Positions 11,269 through 21,709 of a stretch of 64,000 bases of DNA are shown piece by piece. This DNA comes from Gonatopus flavifemur (Eukaryota > Arthropoda > Insecta > Hymenoptera > Dryinidae). How positions within the stretch are numbered: the first letter of the stretch is position 1; each line of letters begins with the position of its first letter. Below the pieces are notes generated by a model. That model did not search any database. It was not told the origin of the DNA and saw only the letters and a list, made by a program, of their open reading frames with translations. Location: positions 3,946,501-4,010,500 of the forward strand of contig JAFFJZ010000013.1 of NCBI GenBank assembly GCA_018340375.1, read 5' to 3'. The position numbers were made by a program, and so were the translations under genes.

Positions 11269-13335
11269 TTAGAGGGAATCTCTTACATTCAGAGAATTCA
11301 AAGACTGTGTTTCCAGAGATTTGTTTTGTTCTATAAGCCTATTGGAAGACGTGAGGTGTTGGTGTAGTGAATTTTTCATATTGTGGTGTTTCTTAAATTC
11401 ATCAGGAGCTCGTGTTTGAGTTGTTAGTGCTGGTGAAGATGGTGGTGGCAATGCTGGTCTAGTCGGTGCGGAATGTATTTCTACGGCGACGTGATCTTCA
11501 GTGTGGGGGTAGTAAGTTCTAGGTCGACTGGAGCGCTTTGATCTCGGTGATCAATACGTGCTATTGGAAGGACAGGTGTTTTCAAATTTCCTGTATATCA
11601 CCACAATGATTGCTATTGTTGATATGATTCCTATGAATGACGGTATTCCCATGAATGTTTTGTGTGAGACAAGTTCATTCCTCCGTCGGGGTTGTATCTC
11701 TTCCGCTTCTTTTTCGATTTCATCCAGAGATCTTGCATCTTCACTGTTGTTGCAATCGTTGGTAATTGGTGATTCTTTTGTTTTCATGGATTTCGCGGCT
11801 TCTATGTGAGGGGAAGTGATGTGTGGTATTAGGTTCGAGAGATTCAGAGCTGCTTCTGGTTGGAATTGGATCAGTTTCGAGACGTTGAAACGGAGTGGAG
11901 TCATAGCTGTTGATTTTGTTGCAGCAGAGCATCCTGGGTCCAATTGGAAAATTCCTGTTCCTTGAATTTGAATTTTTCCCATTTGGTCATTTGGGCAATG
12001 TATATCTATCACTTCTATTCTGGGAATTGAAAATAGCCAGCCATGTCCTGATTTGAGCTGTGTCCAATAACTGTCTTGTGTTGGTGATATTTTTATTTTG
12101 CATTCTGCGGGTAGTTGCTGTGGTGTTTCCAGTAATAGTTTCACTTCACAAGTTGGTCTTTGGGATATTGATCGAAGAATTTTTGTCTGATGACAGATGT
12201 ATACTTCGTTCTTTTGACGGCAACTATGGAAGTCGTTTTCGGTGAACAAAATGAAGAACATTTGATTCTCATCAATCGCTTGTATCTCTGCCTGTGATTG
12301 TATAATAGCTGATATAAGGTGATGACTGAAATTTTGGATTGTCGGAAGTTTGTATGGTTACAAAATTTCGTAGGCTATTTTGTCTAGTAGGGGAGCAGTC
12401 AGTACGAATACTGTGCGGCCCCTGACGTGTGCGGTTTCAAGTGTGATTTGGCCCTTGGTGTCCCTTGATTGAAGTTCTTGAGGTGATAACGGGAATTCGA
12501 GGTAAGAATTTTGCATCGTTTTTTGAGCTGCTTGGATGAGTTGATCTGGTGTTAGTAGCATAGGGTGAAGTATATCGTTCTTTGCGAAGGTGATGATGTC
12601 TATCATATGGCTGAAAGAGTAGTGATATTGGTCGATCAAGTGTCCTTGTTCGGTTATCCACTGTTGAAGGTTTGTTTTGTATATTTCTATCCTACTTTTA
12701 CTGTGGTATTGGGTGAGTTCTGATCCCAGCTGTTCCGATGATTGTGATGGATCGTGAATTTTTTGTAATTGGTTTCCGAAAGATTCATGAATGCCGTGTT
12801 ATTGAGATTTCATTATGTGTGTTTGATTTGCTAGCAATCCTGCAACGTTTGATTGACCCGTATATAATCTATCTATTTCTTTGTTGTCTTTTTCTGCTCC
12901 GTCTTCACTTGATGTGCCGAATAGTATGTGTTGGATTGATCCTACGAATGCAAATGGTGTCTTTCGTTTTGTTTTGATTTTGTCTGTTGAAATTAATTCA
13001 TTCAGAATGGATTCTAATTTGAATGATGCGTTCAATTTTCGATGTGGTTGTGCACTAACGGTTGTCAGGGAACAGTCATCAATAGTGTATGTTTTGCAGA
13101 TGTTTTGTGCTCCCTGTATGTGATGGTTGAGGTCAGGGGTGAGTTTGAGTAGTTCCGAGATATCCAAGGATGTTATCAAATTCCATTCTGTATGGTATAA
13201 TTTCGAATGAGATCGTCATTCGAGAAAGATTCCAGTTCCTTGTGGTAAGTTCGTGATTTGGAAATTTTTCTGTCCGTAAAGTTCATTTATAACTGATAAT
13301 AAGAGGAATATCTCTCACGTAGAGTGGTGTCTCAT
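11269..13335 (-). pseudogene. Errantivirus-type env (baculovirus F-like glycoprotein), five in-frame stops
   Basis: One minus-strand frame from ATG 13333-13335 to the stop at 11269 (689 codons) is interrupted by stops at 13315-13317, 13216-13218, 12799-12801, 12358-12360 and 11551-11553, with no frameshift. Features in order: a hydrophobic leader (FLLLSV) near the start; a basic KTKR cluster followed by FAFVGSIQHILFGT, typical of F-type cleavage and fusion regions; a heptad-rich middle; a cysteine-bearing ectodomain; and a transmembrane segment (IGIISTIAIIVVIY) just before the 11551 stop. After that stop the frame stays open about 93 codons as a polar tail. No pol or LTR is recognisable alongside. 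It is an old, inactive endogenous copy. Confidence 0.8.
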
Positions 13336-14331
13336 GATATCCGTTGTGTGGTGGCACTGTTCTGAATCCTGTAATCAAGAAGAAATTGGTGGTTGGGATT
13401 CATGAATGGGATTTTGAGAATAGGTATGTAGTTGAGGTTCCTCTAATGTTTGGGGAGAATAGGAATATTTGCGCATTGGAATGGATCTTGGGAGTGGGTA
13501 GGCATGTTTGCTGTATGTCTTTCCTTTTGTTAGAATTTTTTTTGTGGGGGCTCCTTTTTTTTGTCCTTCCATTTCTCTCATCCTCCTTTCTTTGTCCCTG
13601 CCCCTCTTCTGATTGTTCTTGTGTTGTCTTTTTTTTGGGGAGCTTGACAGTGTGGTTTTTTCTTTTTTTCTCTTGTTTGAAAAAAAAATACCCCATCTTT
13701 TTGTACGCTCTCTTTCTTCAGAATAGTTTTTTTTTCGTTCGTAAGTATGTTTTTTTTTGTATACTTGTGTATATATCGGTGGTTTTGTACACTGTCAAAA
13801 TTTTCTGATGAACATTTTTGGTAGTAATGGCAACAATGATGATTTTATGCGTGTAATTCGGTTTTTTGATAGTGTAGTGGGAGGTGAGATTCTCATATTA
13901 TTGAGAGGAAAAAAATTTTGGATTTGAAATTTCAGGAGGTTTGACAGTGTAGGGTATGTAGGATTGAGTGGTGGTTTCTTCTGTACTCCAGTTTCTTCTG
14001 TACTTCTTTCCGCCAAGCTTTCCCGGTGTCCTGGGAGGGTCCTTGGTGATATGGTGTTGATGAACAATGCGGAAGTTCGATGCAGAATTTCATAAAAATA
14101 GAGAAAGAGAGTGAGAGGGAAAGGGGGAAAGAAAACGGTGAATTTGTTTTACAAAAAGTACGGTTTTACTGAAATTGGTTTGAAAAAAAAATTATGTTTG
14201 AATTTATATATTAATAAAGGAACATTTCCCATTCATTTCCTTGTGCTAGTCCTTCCACGGTGTTCCGTCCCATTTCCCGGGGGTTGCTGGTACTGTTGTT
14301 TGTAAGTGAGAAAAAGAGGTGTTGATCGTGG
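13336..14331. other. No gene recognised; T-rich tracts
   Basis: Plus-strand T-rich DNA (about 13535-13760 has several T8-T9 runs) with ORFs of skewed composition (phenylalanine and leucine on plus, lysine on minus). This is the position where the pol end of the env-bearing element would be expected, but no integrase or RT motif was found. Confidence 0.4.
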
Positions 14332-14787
14332 GTACTCATTAGGGTGGAGTGGAAAACAAAAAAGTCTCTGAATCGAATCGTAATAGTGCGGAAAAGTTGC
14401 TACCCTGCGAGACGAACTCAGGAAAAAAAAAATTTTGAAATCGGATAAGATCTTCAACTCGCGCATTTCGTTTGAAGTTTTTGAATTTCATCGAAAATTC
14501 AAGGATATTTCAAAATATTCGAGTTCGCTCGATTATTGTCCGATCAAGCTGATTTTTGGTTTGTGGTATTATATTGAGGTTTTTATTGGAGAAAAATATA
14601 CCCCCTCCCCTCCTTGATAAAGCTTGAAGTGAATCAGAAAGTCCATTTTTCCCTCAAATCGCCCTAAATAACTCTGTCGACACCGTCCCGTCATATCGCA
14701 ATAATTCCCACTGTATAGAATAATATCATTACTTCAATTATATCCCCCTTCCAAATAACGGCAAAGGGGGTAGAAAGGAGGGGAGGG

Positions 14788-14954
14788 CAGGGGCGGATCC
14801 AGAGACCTGTCTTGGGGGGGGGCGAAAAGTACTTGTTTGAACTTCAAAAAAAATAAAGATCGTAGGAAGACGAAAACTCCCCATTGCCGGAACATATTTG
14901 GTTGGCTTGGGAGGGTTAATTGCCCCTACCGCCCCCCCTTTGAATTCGCGCCTG
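14788..14954. mobile_element. Short hAT-type MITE inside the outer element
   Basis: The 167-bp unit starts CAGGGGCGGATCCAGAG and ends TTTGAATTCGCGCCTG, which are imperfect inverted ends. Flanking 8-mers GGGGAGGG (14780-14787) and GGGAAGGG (14955-14962) match at 7 of 8 positions, as an aged 8-bp duplication would. No coding capacity. Confidence 0.6.
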
Positions 14955-15093
14955 GGGAAGGGGTTATATCCATGTTTTATTACAGTATGCAATATATGCA
15001 GCTCTTCGCCCGTCACACTTGTCACGACTCAGAACTCACCACGAGTTCCACCCACGCCCTACCCAACCAACCAACCAAATGTGGGCATGGACT

Positions 15094-16047
15094 CTATTTG
15101 AAGTCAGATTTTGTTTCGAATTGTGGCATTTCTGCTTGAGAGTTAAGAGTTGCTCGAATGTAGCCATCTCTCCTGTCGTGTCCATATACTTCTTCACTGG
15201 CTCTTGTTACCAGTTTTACACACCGTTCTACTGCCTGAGTGTGACAAGGGACTTTTTTCAGGTCTATTTCTAGTGTTGGTTTCTGTTTCTCCTCAATTAG
15301 CATCGAAATTTGCTGTGCGGAAAGAGAAGACAAGAATGGAGGACAGGTAAGTGTAACCTTAGACCAATTGATGATGTCAAAGTACTCTTGCGCTTCAAAA
15401 TTAAATTCAGGTACTTTAAAAGTCCTTACAAAAGCTTTTTTTGTCACGGGTTTTCCTTTTGTTTCGAGGACTCGCCTCAGACCTAGTTCTCTAATGCGCT
15501 CATCGTTATCCATTACCATAGACAGCAGAACATTTTCTGGATGGGCGAAGAAGCCGTTTGTCTGAATGACTTTATGTACAATATTCCTTACTTTAGGAGG
15601 TAACTTTCGACATCTTTTGATACAATCAAAAATGTGTTTTGGTGCTTCGAGAATAGAAGATTTTGTCTTAATTCGGAACCACAGTGGTGCGTATATGTGT
15701 AATATGTATGTCACTATAAGCTGCAGGCTTCCTGACGGGTTTGCAGTGGAAATATATAGCCTAAGAATTCTGTTAGCTGTGGTCAACCAACGAGCATGTG
15801 CTATTGGTCCCGGGTCACGGTTGGCTGGATCTGTTGAACAGGATCCTGAATCCATGCTGAGAGCAATCTCGTGTAAATATCTTTGATCTTCACTGAGGAT
15901 TTCGAAATCAATCTCTGGCAGAACGCAGCTGATCGGCTGAGAATCAACCACAGGCAACGACTCACATTCTGCAAGTTGTTTGCAGATAGCACCTGTGAAT
16001 GGATGAGGACCACTTGTTCCCCCATCAAGATCTTCGATGAGATGCCG
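15094..16047 (-). pseudogene. hAT-like transposase, C-terminal half (split)
   Basis: Continues the frame of 21710-23040 after the inner insertion, starting at RHLIEDLDGGTSG and ending at TAG 15094-15096, about 315 residues. The segment PIAHARWLTTANRILRLY resembles the RW motif region of hAT-type RNase H-fold transposases, and the rest is helical and uncharacterised. No stop or frameshift occurs. The ORF appears to extend to 16080 only because the inserted transposon end is read in frame (the residues before RHLIED). The final catalytic acidic residue cannot be assigned by eye. Confidence 0.7.
16043..16047. repeat. 5-bp target duplication, left copy (TGCCG)
   Basis: TGCCG lies immediately before the CACAGTG end at 16048, and the identical pentamer follows the other end at 21710-21714. 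A GC-rich 5-bp duplication is the hallmark of Transib and RAG transposition. Confidence 0.95.
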
Positions 16048-16082
16048 CACAGTGGGGCCAAATGCCAAAAAGCTGGACAAAA
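16048..16082 (+). repeat. Transib left terminal inverted repeat (RSS-like)
   Basis: Heptamer CACAGTG, then 22 bp, then ACAAAATTA, which matches the RSS nonamer ACAAAAACC at 6 of 9 positions. Probable transposase binding and cleavage site; the nonamer comparison is my inference. Confidence 0.85.
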
Positions 16083-16089
16083 TTATAAG

Positions 16090-17035
16090 GGGCTCTCAAA
16101 TTCGCTTGCGACTCCGTACTCGGGAAGTTTATGGGGTCACTGATGACGAATCCGTTGTCAGAATTTCAAAATTCGAAATGGCGGATCCAATATGGCGGAC
16201 GAAAATTGAAAGAAACCATCGGATTTCCTCCAAACTTGGTGATCAGGGGTTTTTGGGGTCGCTGATGACGAATCTGCTGTTTGAGTTCCAAAATTCAAAA
16301 TGGCGAATCCAATATGTCGGACGAAAATTTTAAAAATCATCGGATTTTCCTCAAATTGGGTACCCAACGGTTTTTGAGGTCGCTGATTACGGATCCGTTG
16401 TTCTCATTCCGAAATTCAAAATGACGGATCCAATATGGTGGACGAAAATTGGAAGTAATCATCGGATTTTTTTCAAATTTGGTGATCAGGGGTTTTCGGG
16501 GTCGCTGATTACGAATCCGCTGTCTGAGTTCCCAAATTCAGAATGGCGAATCCAATATGGCGGACGAAAATTGAAAAAATTATCGGATTCTTTTCAAATT
16601 GGGTACCCAGAGATTTTTGGGGTCGCTGATTACAAATCCGTTGTCTGCATTCCGAAATTCAAAATGGCGGATCCAATATGGTGGAATGGAATCGAGAAGA
16701 TCATCGGATTTCCTTCAAACTCGGCATCCAGGAGTTTTTGGGGTCACCAATTACGAATCCGTTGTCAAAATTTTGAAATTCAGAATGGCGGATCCAATAT
16801 GATGGACAAGAATTAAGAAAATTATCGCATTTCCTTCAAACTCGGTACTCAGGGGTTTCTGTGGTCGCTAATTACGAATCCACGGTCTGAGATTCAAAAT
16901 TCAAAATAACGGACCCAATATAGCGGACGAAGATTGTAAAAATCATCGGATTCCCTTCAAACTCGGTACCCAGGGGTTTTCGGGATCGCTGATCACGAAT
17001 TCGTTGTCAGAATTCCGAAATTCAGGATGGCAGAT
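16090..17035 (+). repeat. Left subterminal array of ~121-bp repeats
   Basis: At least seven degenerate tandem units with the core GGATCCAATATGGCGGACGA occur at about 16181, 16304, 16423, 16545, 16667, 16788 and 16909, each followed by CATCGGATTT...GGGGTCGCTGATTACGAATCCG. The same repeat is present in inverted orientation near the right end (20680-21130). The apparent ORFs here are repeat translations. Confidence 0.9.
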
Positions 17036-17281
17036 GCCAAAAATCAAAACTTCATTCATAACTTAATATTAAACAAGAACTAAACGGCCCATTTTGTTGT
17101 TCCTATTATGATCATTATTATTATTATTTCCAACATTGAATCATTATTAATATAATTATCGGATGATATTAACACACCAAATGTGTTAAATCGAAAGATA
17201 TATACATTCACAATATATACAATAATATAAAAAACTGGAATCGTAATGGTTTTTACTTTTGCCGCACTTTTTTCACTCAGA

Positions 17282-19782
17282 TCAGTCTTCTTCTTCACTC
17301 TCAGAGGAAGATAATGGGAAAGTTACGTTGTCTTTATCAAGTATATCCGGAGTTTTGATCAGGCTTAACACGTCTCTGGGGAGAAACTTTAGTTTTTTCT
17401 TGGGCAACTGTCTTTTACTCGATAACATTGGATCAGAACTCAAAAGGAACCATTTAAAAATGTCTTCATTCGTTTTTTCTCTACTGCATTTCCTGGAGTG
17501 ATGCTCTCGGTACCTTTGGAAATGAATGTTGTTAAGATATTTGAATATAATTATGTATTCATCGACACCGTTAAAGCTTTTGATCTCAACATGACAAGCA
17601 AAATCAAGGAAAAACAAAAAGCAGCTGCACTTTGGGGTCATCAGTATAAAGTTTCGAATAAATCCTCTAATTCATAAGTTTACTTGATTCTTAAAATTGT
17701 TCTCTAGTCTATGAATTTATGTTTCCAGAGGATGAACAATGTGGCTTATTAATAAAGAAAAGTATATGAATATTCATAATTCCCCGAATTCCTTACCAGA
17801 ACAAAACAATCTTCGCGAACATATATTCTCGTGGTTACCATAAATATATAGTTTGCCTAGTAGTCAAAAACGTATTGTGCAATGTATCAAACTGATTGCA
17901 GTACTTGAGAAGTCAAATTTTTCCCTTCAAAGTGTCGAGTCCACTGTGACAAATATAGACTATTATTAAGTGATATACATCATTTTCACCTTTTTAAATC
18001 TTTGTTACGAGCCTCTTGTGCTTCCTCAGTCAATTGGCCAATAGGTAGAAGAGCAGATGCAATGATTTCAGGTTCGTGGATCAAAAACTTGTGCATCGTA
18101 GGTGACATTGGGTACCACGGATATTTTGTCGCGTAGTAGCGTGCCGTGTCTAAAGCGTAACTCCGAAACTTTTCAACGTCTATTTCATGGCCACTTGAAA
18201 CGGTAGCTAATACTACATGAAGTCGTTGTATTAGGTTGACATCCACCCCTGTGATTCCGGCAGACACTTCGGGTTGTGCGAAAAATCGCCTAGCGGTATT
18301 CCCATCATTTGAGTTCCCAAACCCTGGCTTAGGAACATCGACAATGAGGCCACATTTTTCTTTCGAACTTTTCTGTACAACCTTTTTTCGTTCTTCCGCC
18401 AGAGCTTTATCTTGTTTTCGTGCTTGCCACTTCTGAATAGGTGGCTCATAAGACAAATGCAGGAGGCCCTCAAAAAATCGTATCCAGCCGTGTAGACAAG
18501 ACAAACCAAACTGGAGGTTTTCGGTTTTGACCGGCCTGGATACTATATCATCAATTTTGTTGAATTCCTTAGATGTGGCACCACATATATAGCACTTCTG
18601 GGTATAGGTTGTCTCATTTATGGCATTGCATACCTTCCCGTCCACCATAGAAAAAATCATCTCATGTTCCACTGAAACATAGTTTCCATCAGTTCTGAAA
18701 GAAGTAGCCCTCAGATTTTCTATTTCATTATCAACCCGTAGCTTCTCTGCAACCGAAACTCCAGTTGATTCTCTCACAAACTCTATTTTGATTGGCCCAC
18801 AAAATCTGGTTGATGATGGCCTTGGATTCTGCCAAATTATTTTTGAATTGCAGTGTAGGCGGAGAGGCACAAGCGAAGTAATGAACACAGCGGAATCACT
18901 AGCTTCCGAACTTTGATATGCTTGTTTGTATGAGGAGTGGCCAGAGCTCCCATCGAACCCCCATTTGGAAATAAGTACCAGGTTTTGTAACTCTTCATCA
19001 GATAAAGTTGACAAAACCGAATTCTGTAGCTTTAAAATACATGTAGCTGTGTGATCAAGAAGTGCTTGTAGTTGCACAACAGCGCGGGTTTCTGTTATTT
19101 GAATAAATTCCTTGTCAGGGAAACACATGCGTTTGGCCAGTTGAATTTTTTTATAAGGTGGAAATTTCTGCGGATCAGCTTCACGCAATAAGCAGTACTG
19201 ATGTTTTGAGGGCTCGGCATCTACTAGGAGAGCTAGAGCATCTTCATCATTCAACATCTTTGGCTCATTTCGCTTGAGAGTTTGATAACCTTTCATATAC
19301 ATTTTGGCAAGCTCAGGATCAGAAGATGTAACATCCTTTACAATTTTTGCGGCTCCGATCTGTCCAGACGCTCTCAAACACATTTGTGTGGCGTAAGACA
19401 GCTCTGAGATAGGAGTATTTACTCTGATATTCTCCGTTTTCCTACGTTTCGTTCTTTCTGAACATTCGTTGAATTCAACAAGAGGTCTTCCCACTTGCGT
19501 GTGAACATTTACAGAATGGGGATTCCTGAAAGTACAAAACACTACCTCTTGTTTTAACCATTGTTCATTATTTTTAAGAAATCGTCCTTCGGTCCTTTGA
19601 GAAGATTCCCATCTCTTCTTGTATACACATTTGAAAGTAGATAAAAGGTTAGAGATCTCTGTAGTTTTGTTATCCGGACAACACGTTATCTCGATGATTT
19701 TTCCTTGAAGGAAAGTGAACTCTTCATCCAACGTAGGTAGGGGACTGCTCCTCAAAATATTGTACATCTCTCTCCGAGTCAT
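17282..19782 (-). CDS. RAG1-core-like Transib transposase, two exons
   Basis: Exon 1 is 19782-17990 and exon 2 is 17513-17282. The intron has a GTGAAA donor and a CCAAAG acceptor and rejoins in frame for a 674-residue product (2025 nt with stop). Like RAG1 and Transib it should nick and hairpin DNA at CACAGTG ends. Visible matches to RAG1: D277 in WGFDGSSGHS (D600), D381 in FSMVDGKV (D708), E590 in QEARNKDLKR (E962, in NESGNKLFRRF), zinc ligands C397/C400 in CYIC (C727/C730), and H564/H569 in MHKFLIHEPEII (H937/H942, in FHKTLAHVPEII). GNTARRFF parallels RAG1 GNFARKLM. The C-terminus is acidic (SSSESEEED). There are no RING or N-terminal RAG1 domains. ATG 19782 is the first in-frame start after a stop; an upstream exon cannot be excluded. 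No disabling mutation was seen. Confidence 0.92.
17642..17985 (-). other. Intron of the Transib transposase (part of 17514-17989)
   Basis: This AT-rich DNA lies within the proposed 476-bp intron. The splice is supported because the RAG1-like alignment runs from NKDLKR in exon 1 into YREHHSRK in exon 2, parallel to RAG1 FRRFRKMNAR. An unspliced transcript would stop at 17986-17988, directly after the catalytic glutamate region. Confidence 0.7.
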
Positions 19783-20679
19783 AGATATTGAATCATTTTA
19801 GAAATCTACAAACGTTGTAGAATTCGATGAAATTCGCTACAGAAACCCCATGTGTTTCTAAAAATTTTCCTAATTTTCTTGGGTTGGATTCAACCCTCTT
19901 AAGCTAATTTTTTTTGCAGTCAACTGTTCAAATTAAACTACTAAGAAAATATAGGTTGTTGAAACACTCACCTATGGCAGCGGAATCCATCTCATTTGGA
20001 ATTGTATGTTAACATTGAATGATTTTAAAAAACGAAAAATATTCACCAAGCTCCAAACTTGCACGCGGAAAAAAGTTTACGGTAACGATCACTAGCAAGA
20101 GTAAGAATTCGGTGACAGCTATTGCACAATTGTGATAAGCACCATTTGAAATCAGACCGATTACAACCAACTATTTACGTTGCCATGGAAACGATAGGTC
20201 AACATAAAAACGATCACCAAATCGCGAGTCATGATTCAGTTCACGAAAAGAAAAGGGATATCAATACTTGAATAACATTTATAAACATTTAGGAAAATGA
20301 CGGGAGATTCACTTTAGGGAGAAGGAGCATCGCTGAAGAATGTTGGCAGTGAAGTTACCAAAAATTCGTAGTAATAATACTAAATGTTGGTAGTTTTATT
20401 GTCATTTCCCATAGTGAATTCATCAACTCATAGTAAATTCACTACGAATATTCTCCAGCAATACTGTTTTCCTCTCAATGGTCCATCATCTTCTCAAATA
20501 TCAATGATTCCTGGCCTTTGTGTACCCTAAGCCCGCGATGAGAAGAAAAACGAATGGTAATCAATCTCATACAGTTTTCCTCGTGCAGCAAATGTACACT
20601 GAAAATAAAACACATACTAACGTTGAGATAAAATTCAAAGCGAATCTACCGAATTCTGAGTTTTGTGTCCACCATATTA
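19783..20679. other. 5' region of Transib gene; no separate gene
   Basis: Probable promoter and 5' UTR side of the minus-strand transposase. A minus-strand ATG followed by a GTGAGT donor lies at about 19975-20000 (plus strand CACTCACCTATGGC), but no acceptor joins it in frame to 19782, so I do not annotate an exon. Nothing else is recognised. Confidence 0.4.
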
Positions 20680-21130
20680 GATACGCTATCTTTGATTCTT
20701 GGAATTCGACAACTGATTCGTAATCAATGACCCCACAAACCCTGGATACCGAGTTTGAAGGGGATCTGATGATTTTTTCAATTTTTTCATGCCATACTGG
20801 ATCCGCCATTCTGAATTCCGGAATTCAGACACCGGATTCGGAATCAGCGACCTTAAAAACCTCAGGGTACCGAGTTCGAAGGCGATCCGATGATTTTTTC
20901 AATTTTCATCCGCCATATCGGATCCGCCATTTTGAATTTTGAAATTCAAACAACGGATTCGTAACCAGCGACCTCAGAAACCTTTGGGTAACGAATTTGA
21001 AGAAAATCCGATGATTTCTTTCAATTTTCGTCCGCCATATTGGATCCGCCATTTCGAATTCCAAAAGACAACGGATTCATGATCAGCGACCCCACAAACT
21101 CCTGCATATCAAGTTTCAGACGGATCTAAG
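20680..21130 (-). repeat. Right subterminal array of ~121-bp repeats (inverted)
   Basis: About four units of the same repeat as 16090-17035 on the opposite strand, with CGCCATATTGGATCCGCCAT cores near 20800, 20920 and 21040 and ATTCGTAATCAGCGACC between them. Together the two arrays form long degenerate subterminal inverted repeats. Confidence 0.88.
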
Positions 21131-21674
21131 GACTCCTCATCACTCCGTCTAATTTTTTGTGATTTCCTGCACAAAAACATGGCGGAATTGCTTAGGGGCA
21201 GACATGGGCAGCCGTTTTTTTTTCCGATGTTTAGGTAAGAGTCCCATCTACCACCTCCGATAAGTGAAACGACGTAATTTTGCGTAATCCTCTACTATTC
21301 TTTCAAAAACCAAACACATTTTCTCATTTATAGATATAGAAATTACATCCAATCATTGCTCTGTCAGTATTCTCCACTCATCAAATTGATATTCTCTTAA
21401 TTCTTAGTGTATCCCACATAGTTTCAGTAATAGACTTCGATTTGAAAAAGTTAAATCGGTTCATTTTTCGAGACACAGCGTCTTTTTGAACATGCTCGTT
21501 ATCTTACTGTCTCTCAATCACGCGGATTATACTTCAAGGAGGGTATTTTGCAACTGGTACACAAGGGCAGGGGGAGGGGATCAGATCTTCTTATATCAGA
21601 ATTCCAATACTTGGGACATCACCTTACTTATCCCAAAGGTCAAATATCCCCAACTACAAACTTCATTTTTGGGG

Positions 21675-21709
21675 TTTTGGCCAGCTTTTTGGCATTTGGC
21701 CCCACTGTG
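21675..21709 (-). repeat. Transib right terminal inverted repeat (RSS-like)
   Basis: Read on the minus strand: heptamer CACAGTG, 22 bp identical to the left end, then CCAAAACCC, matching the RSS nonamer at 7 of 9 positions. Followed by the TSD TGCCG at 21710-21714. Confidence 0.85.

Larger units (their letters stand above)
16048..21709 (-). mobile_element. Transib / RAG1-like transposon, 5662 bp
   Basis: The terminal inverted repeats are identical for 29 bp (starting CACAGTGGGGCCAAATGCCA) and match at 34 of 35. The 5-bp TSD TGCCG is perfect. The first seven bases, CACAGTG, equal the consensus RSS heptamer and fit the CACWRTG start of Transib ends. Inside lie inverted arrays of ~121-bp repeats near each end and one minus-strand two-exon gene for a RAG1-core-like transposase. 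No second gene of RAG2 type (kelch repeats) is seen. The element inserted in the coding exon of the outer hAT-like transposase. Confidence 0.95.

Noticed and set aside
13344..13808. A 154-codon plus-strand ORF as a membrane protein
   Set aside because: Phenylalanine, leucine and serine runs come from T-rich DNA, and no family motif is present.
15150..16333. Plus-strand ORFs over the outer transposase and the Transib left end
   Set aside because: They are antisense shadows of the minus-strand transposase or translations of the 121-bp repeats.
19970..20002. An upstream first exon of the Transib transposase (minus-strand ATG followed by a GTGAGT donor)
   Set aside because: No acceptor before 19782 joins it in frame; the candidate acceptors lead into stops.
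16048..21709. A RAG2-like second gene, which would make this a ProtoRAG-type element
   Set aside because: No kelch-repeat or other long ORF exists in the element besides the transposase; the remaining ORFs are repeat translations.
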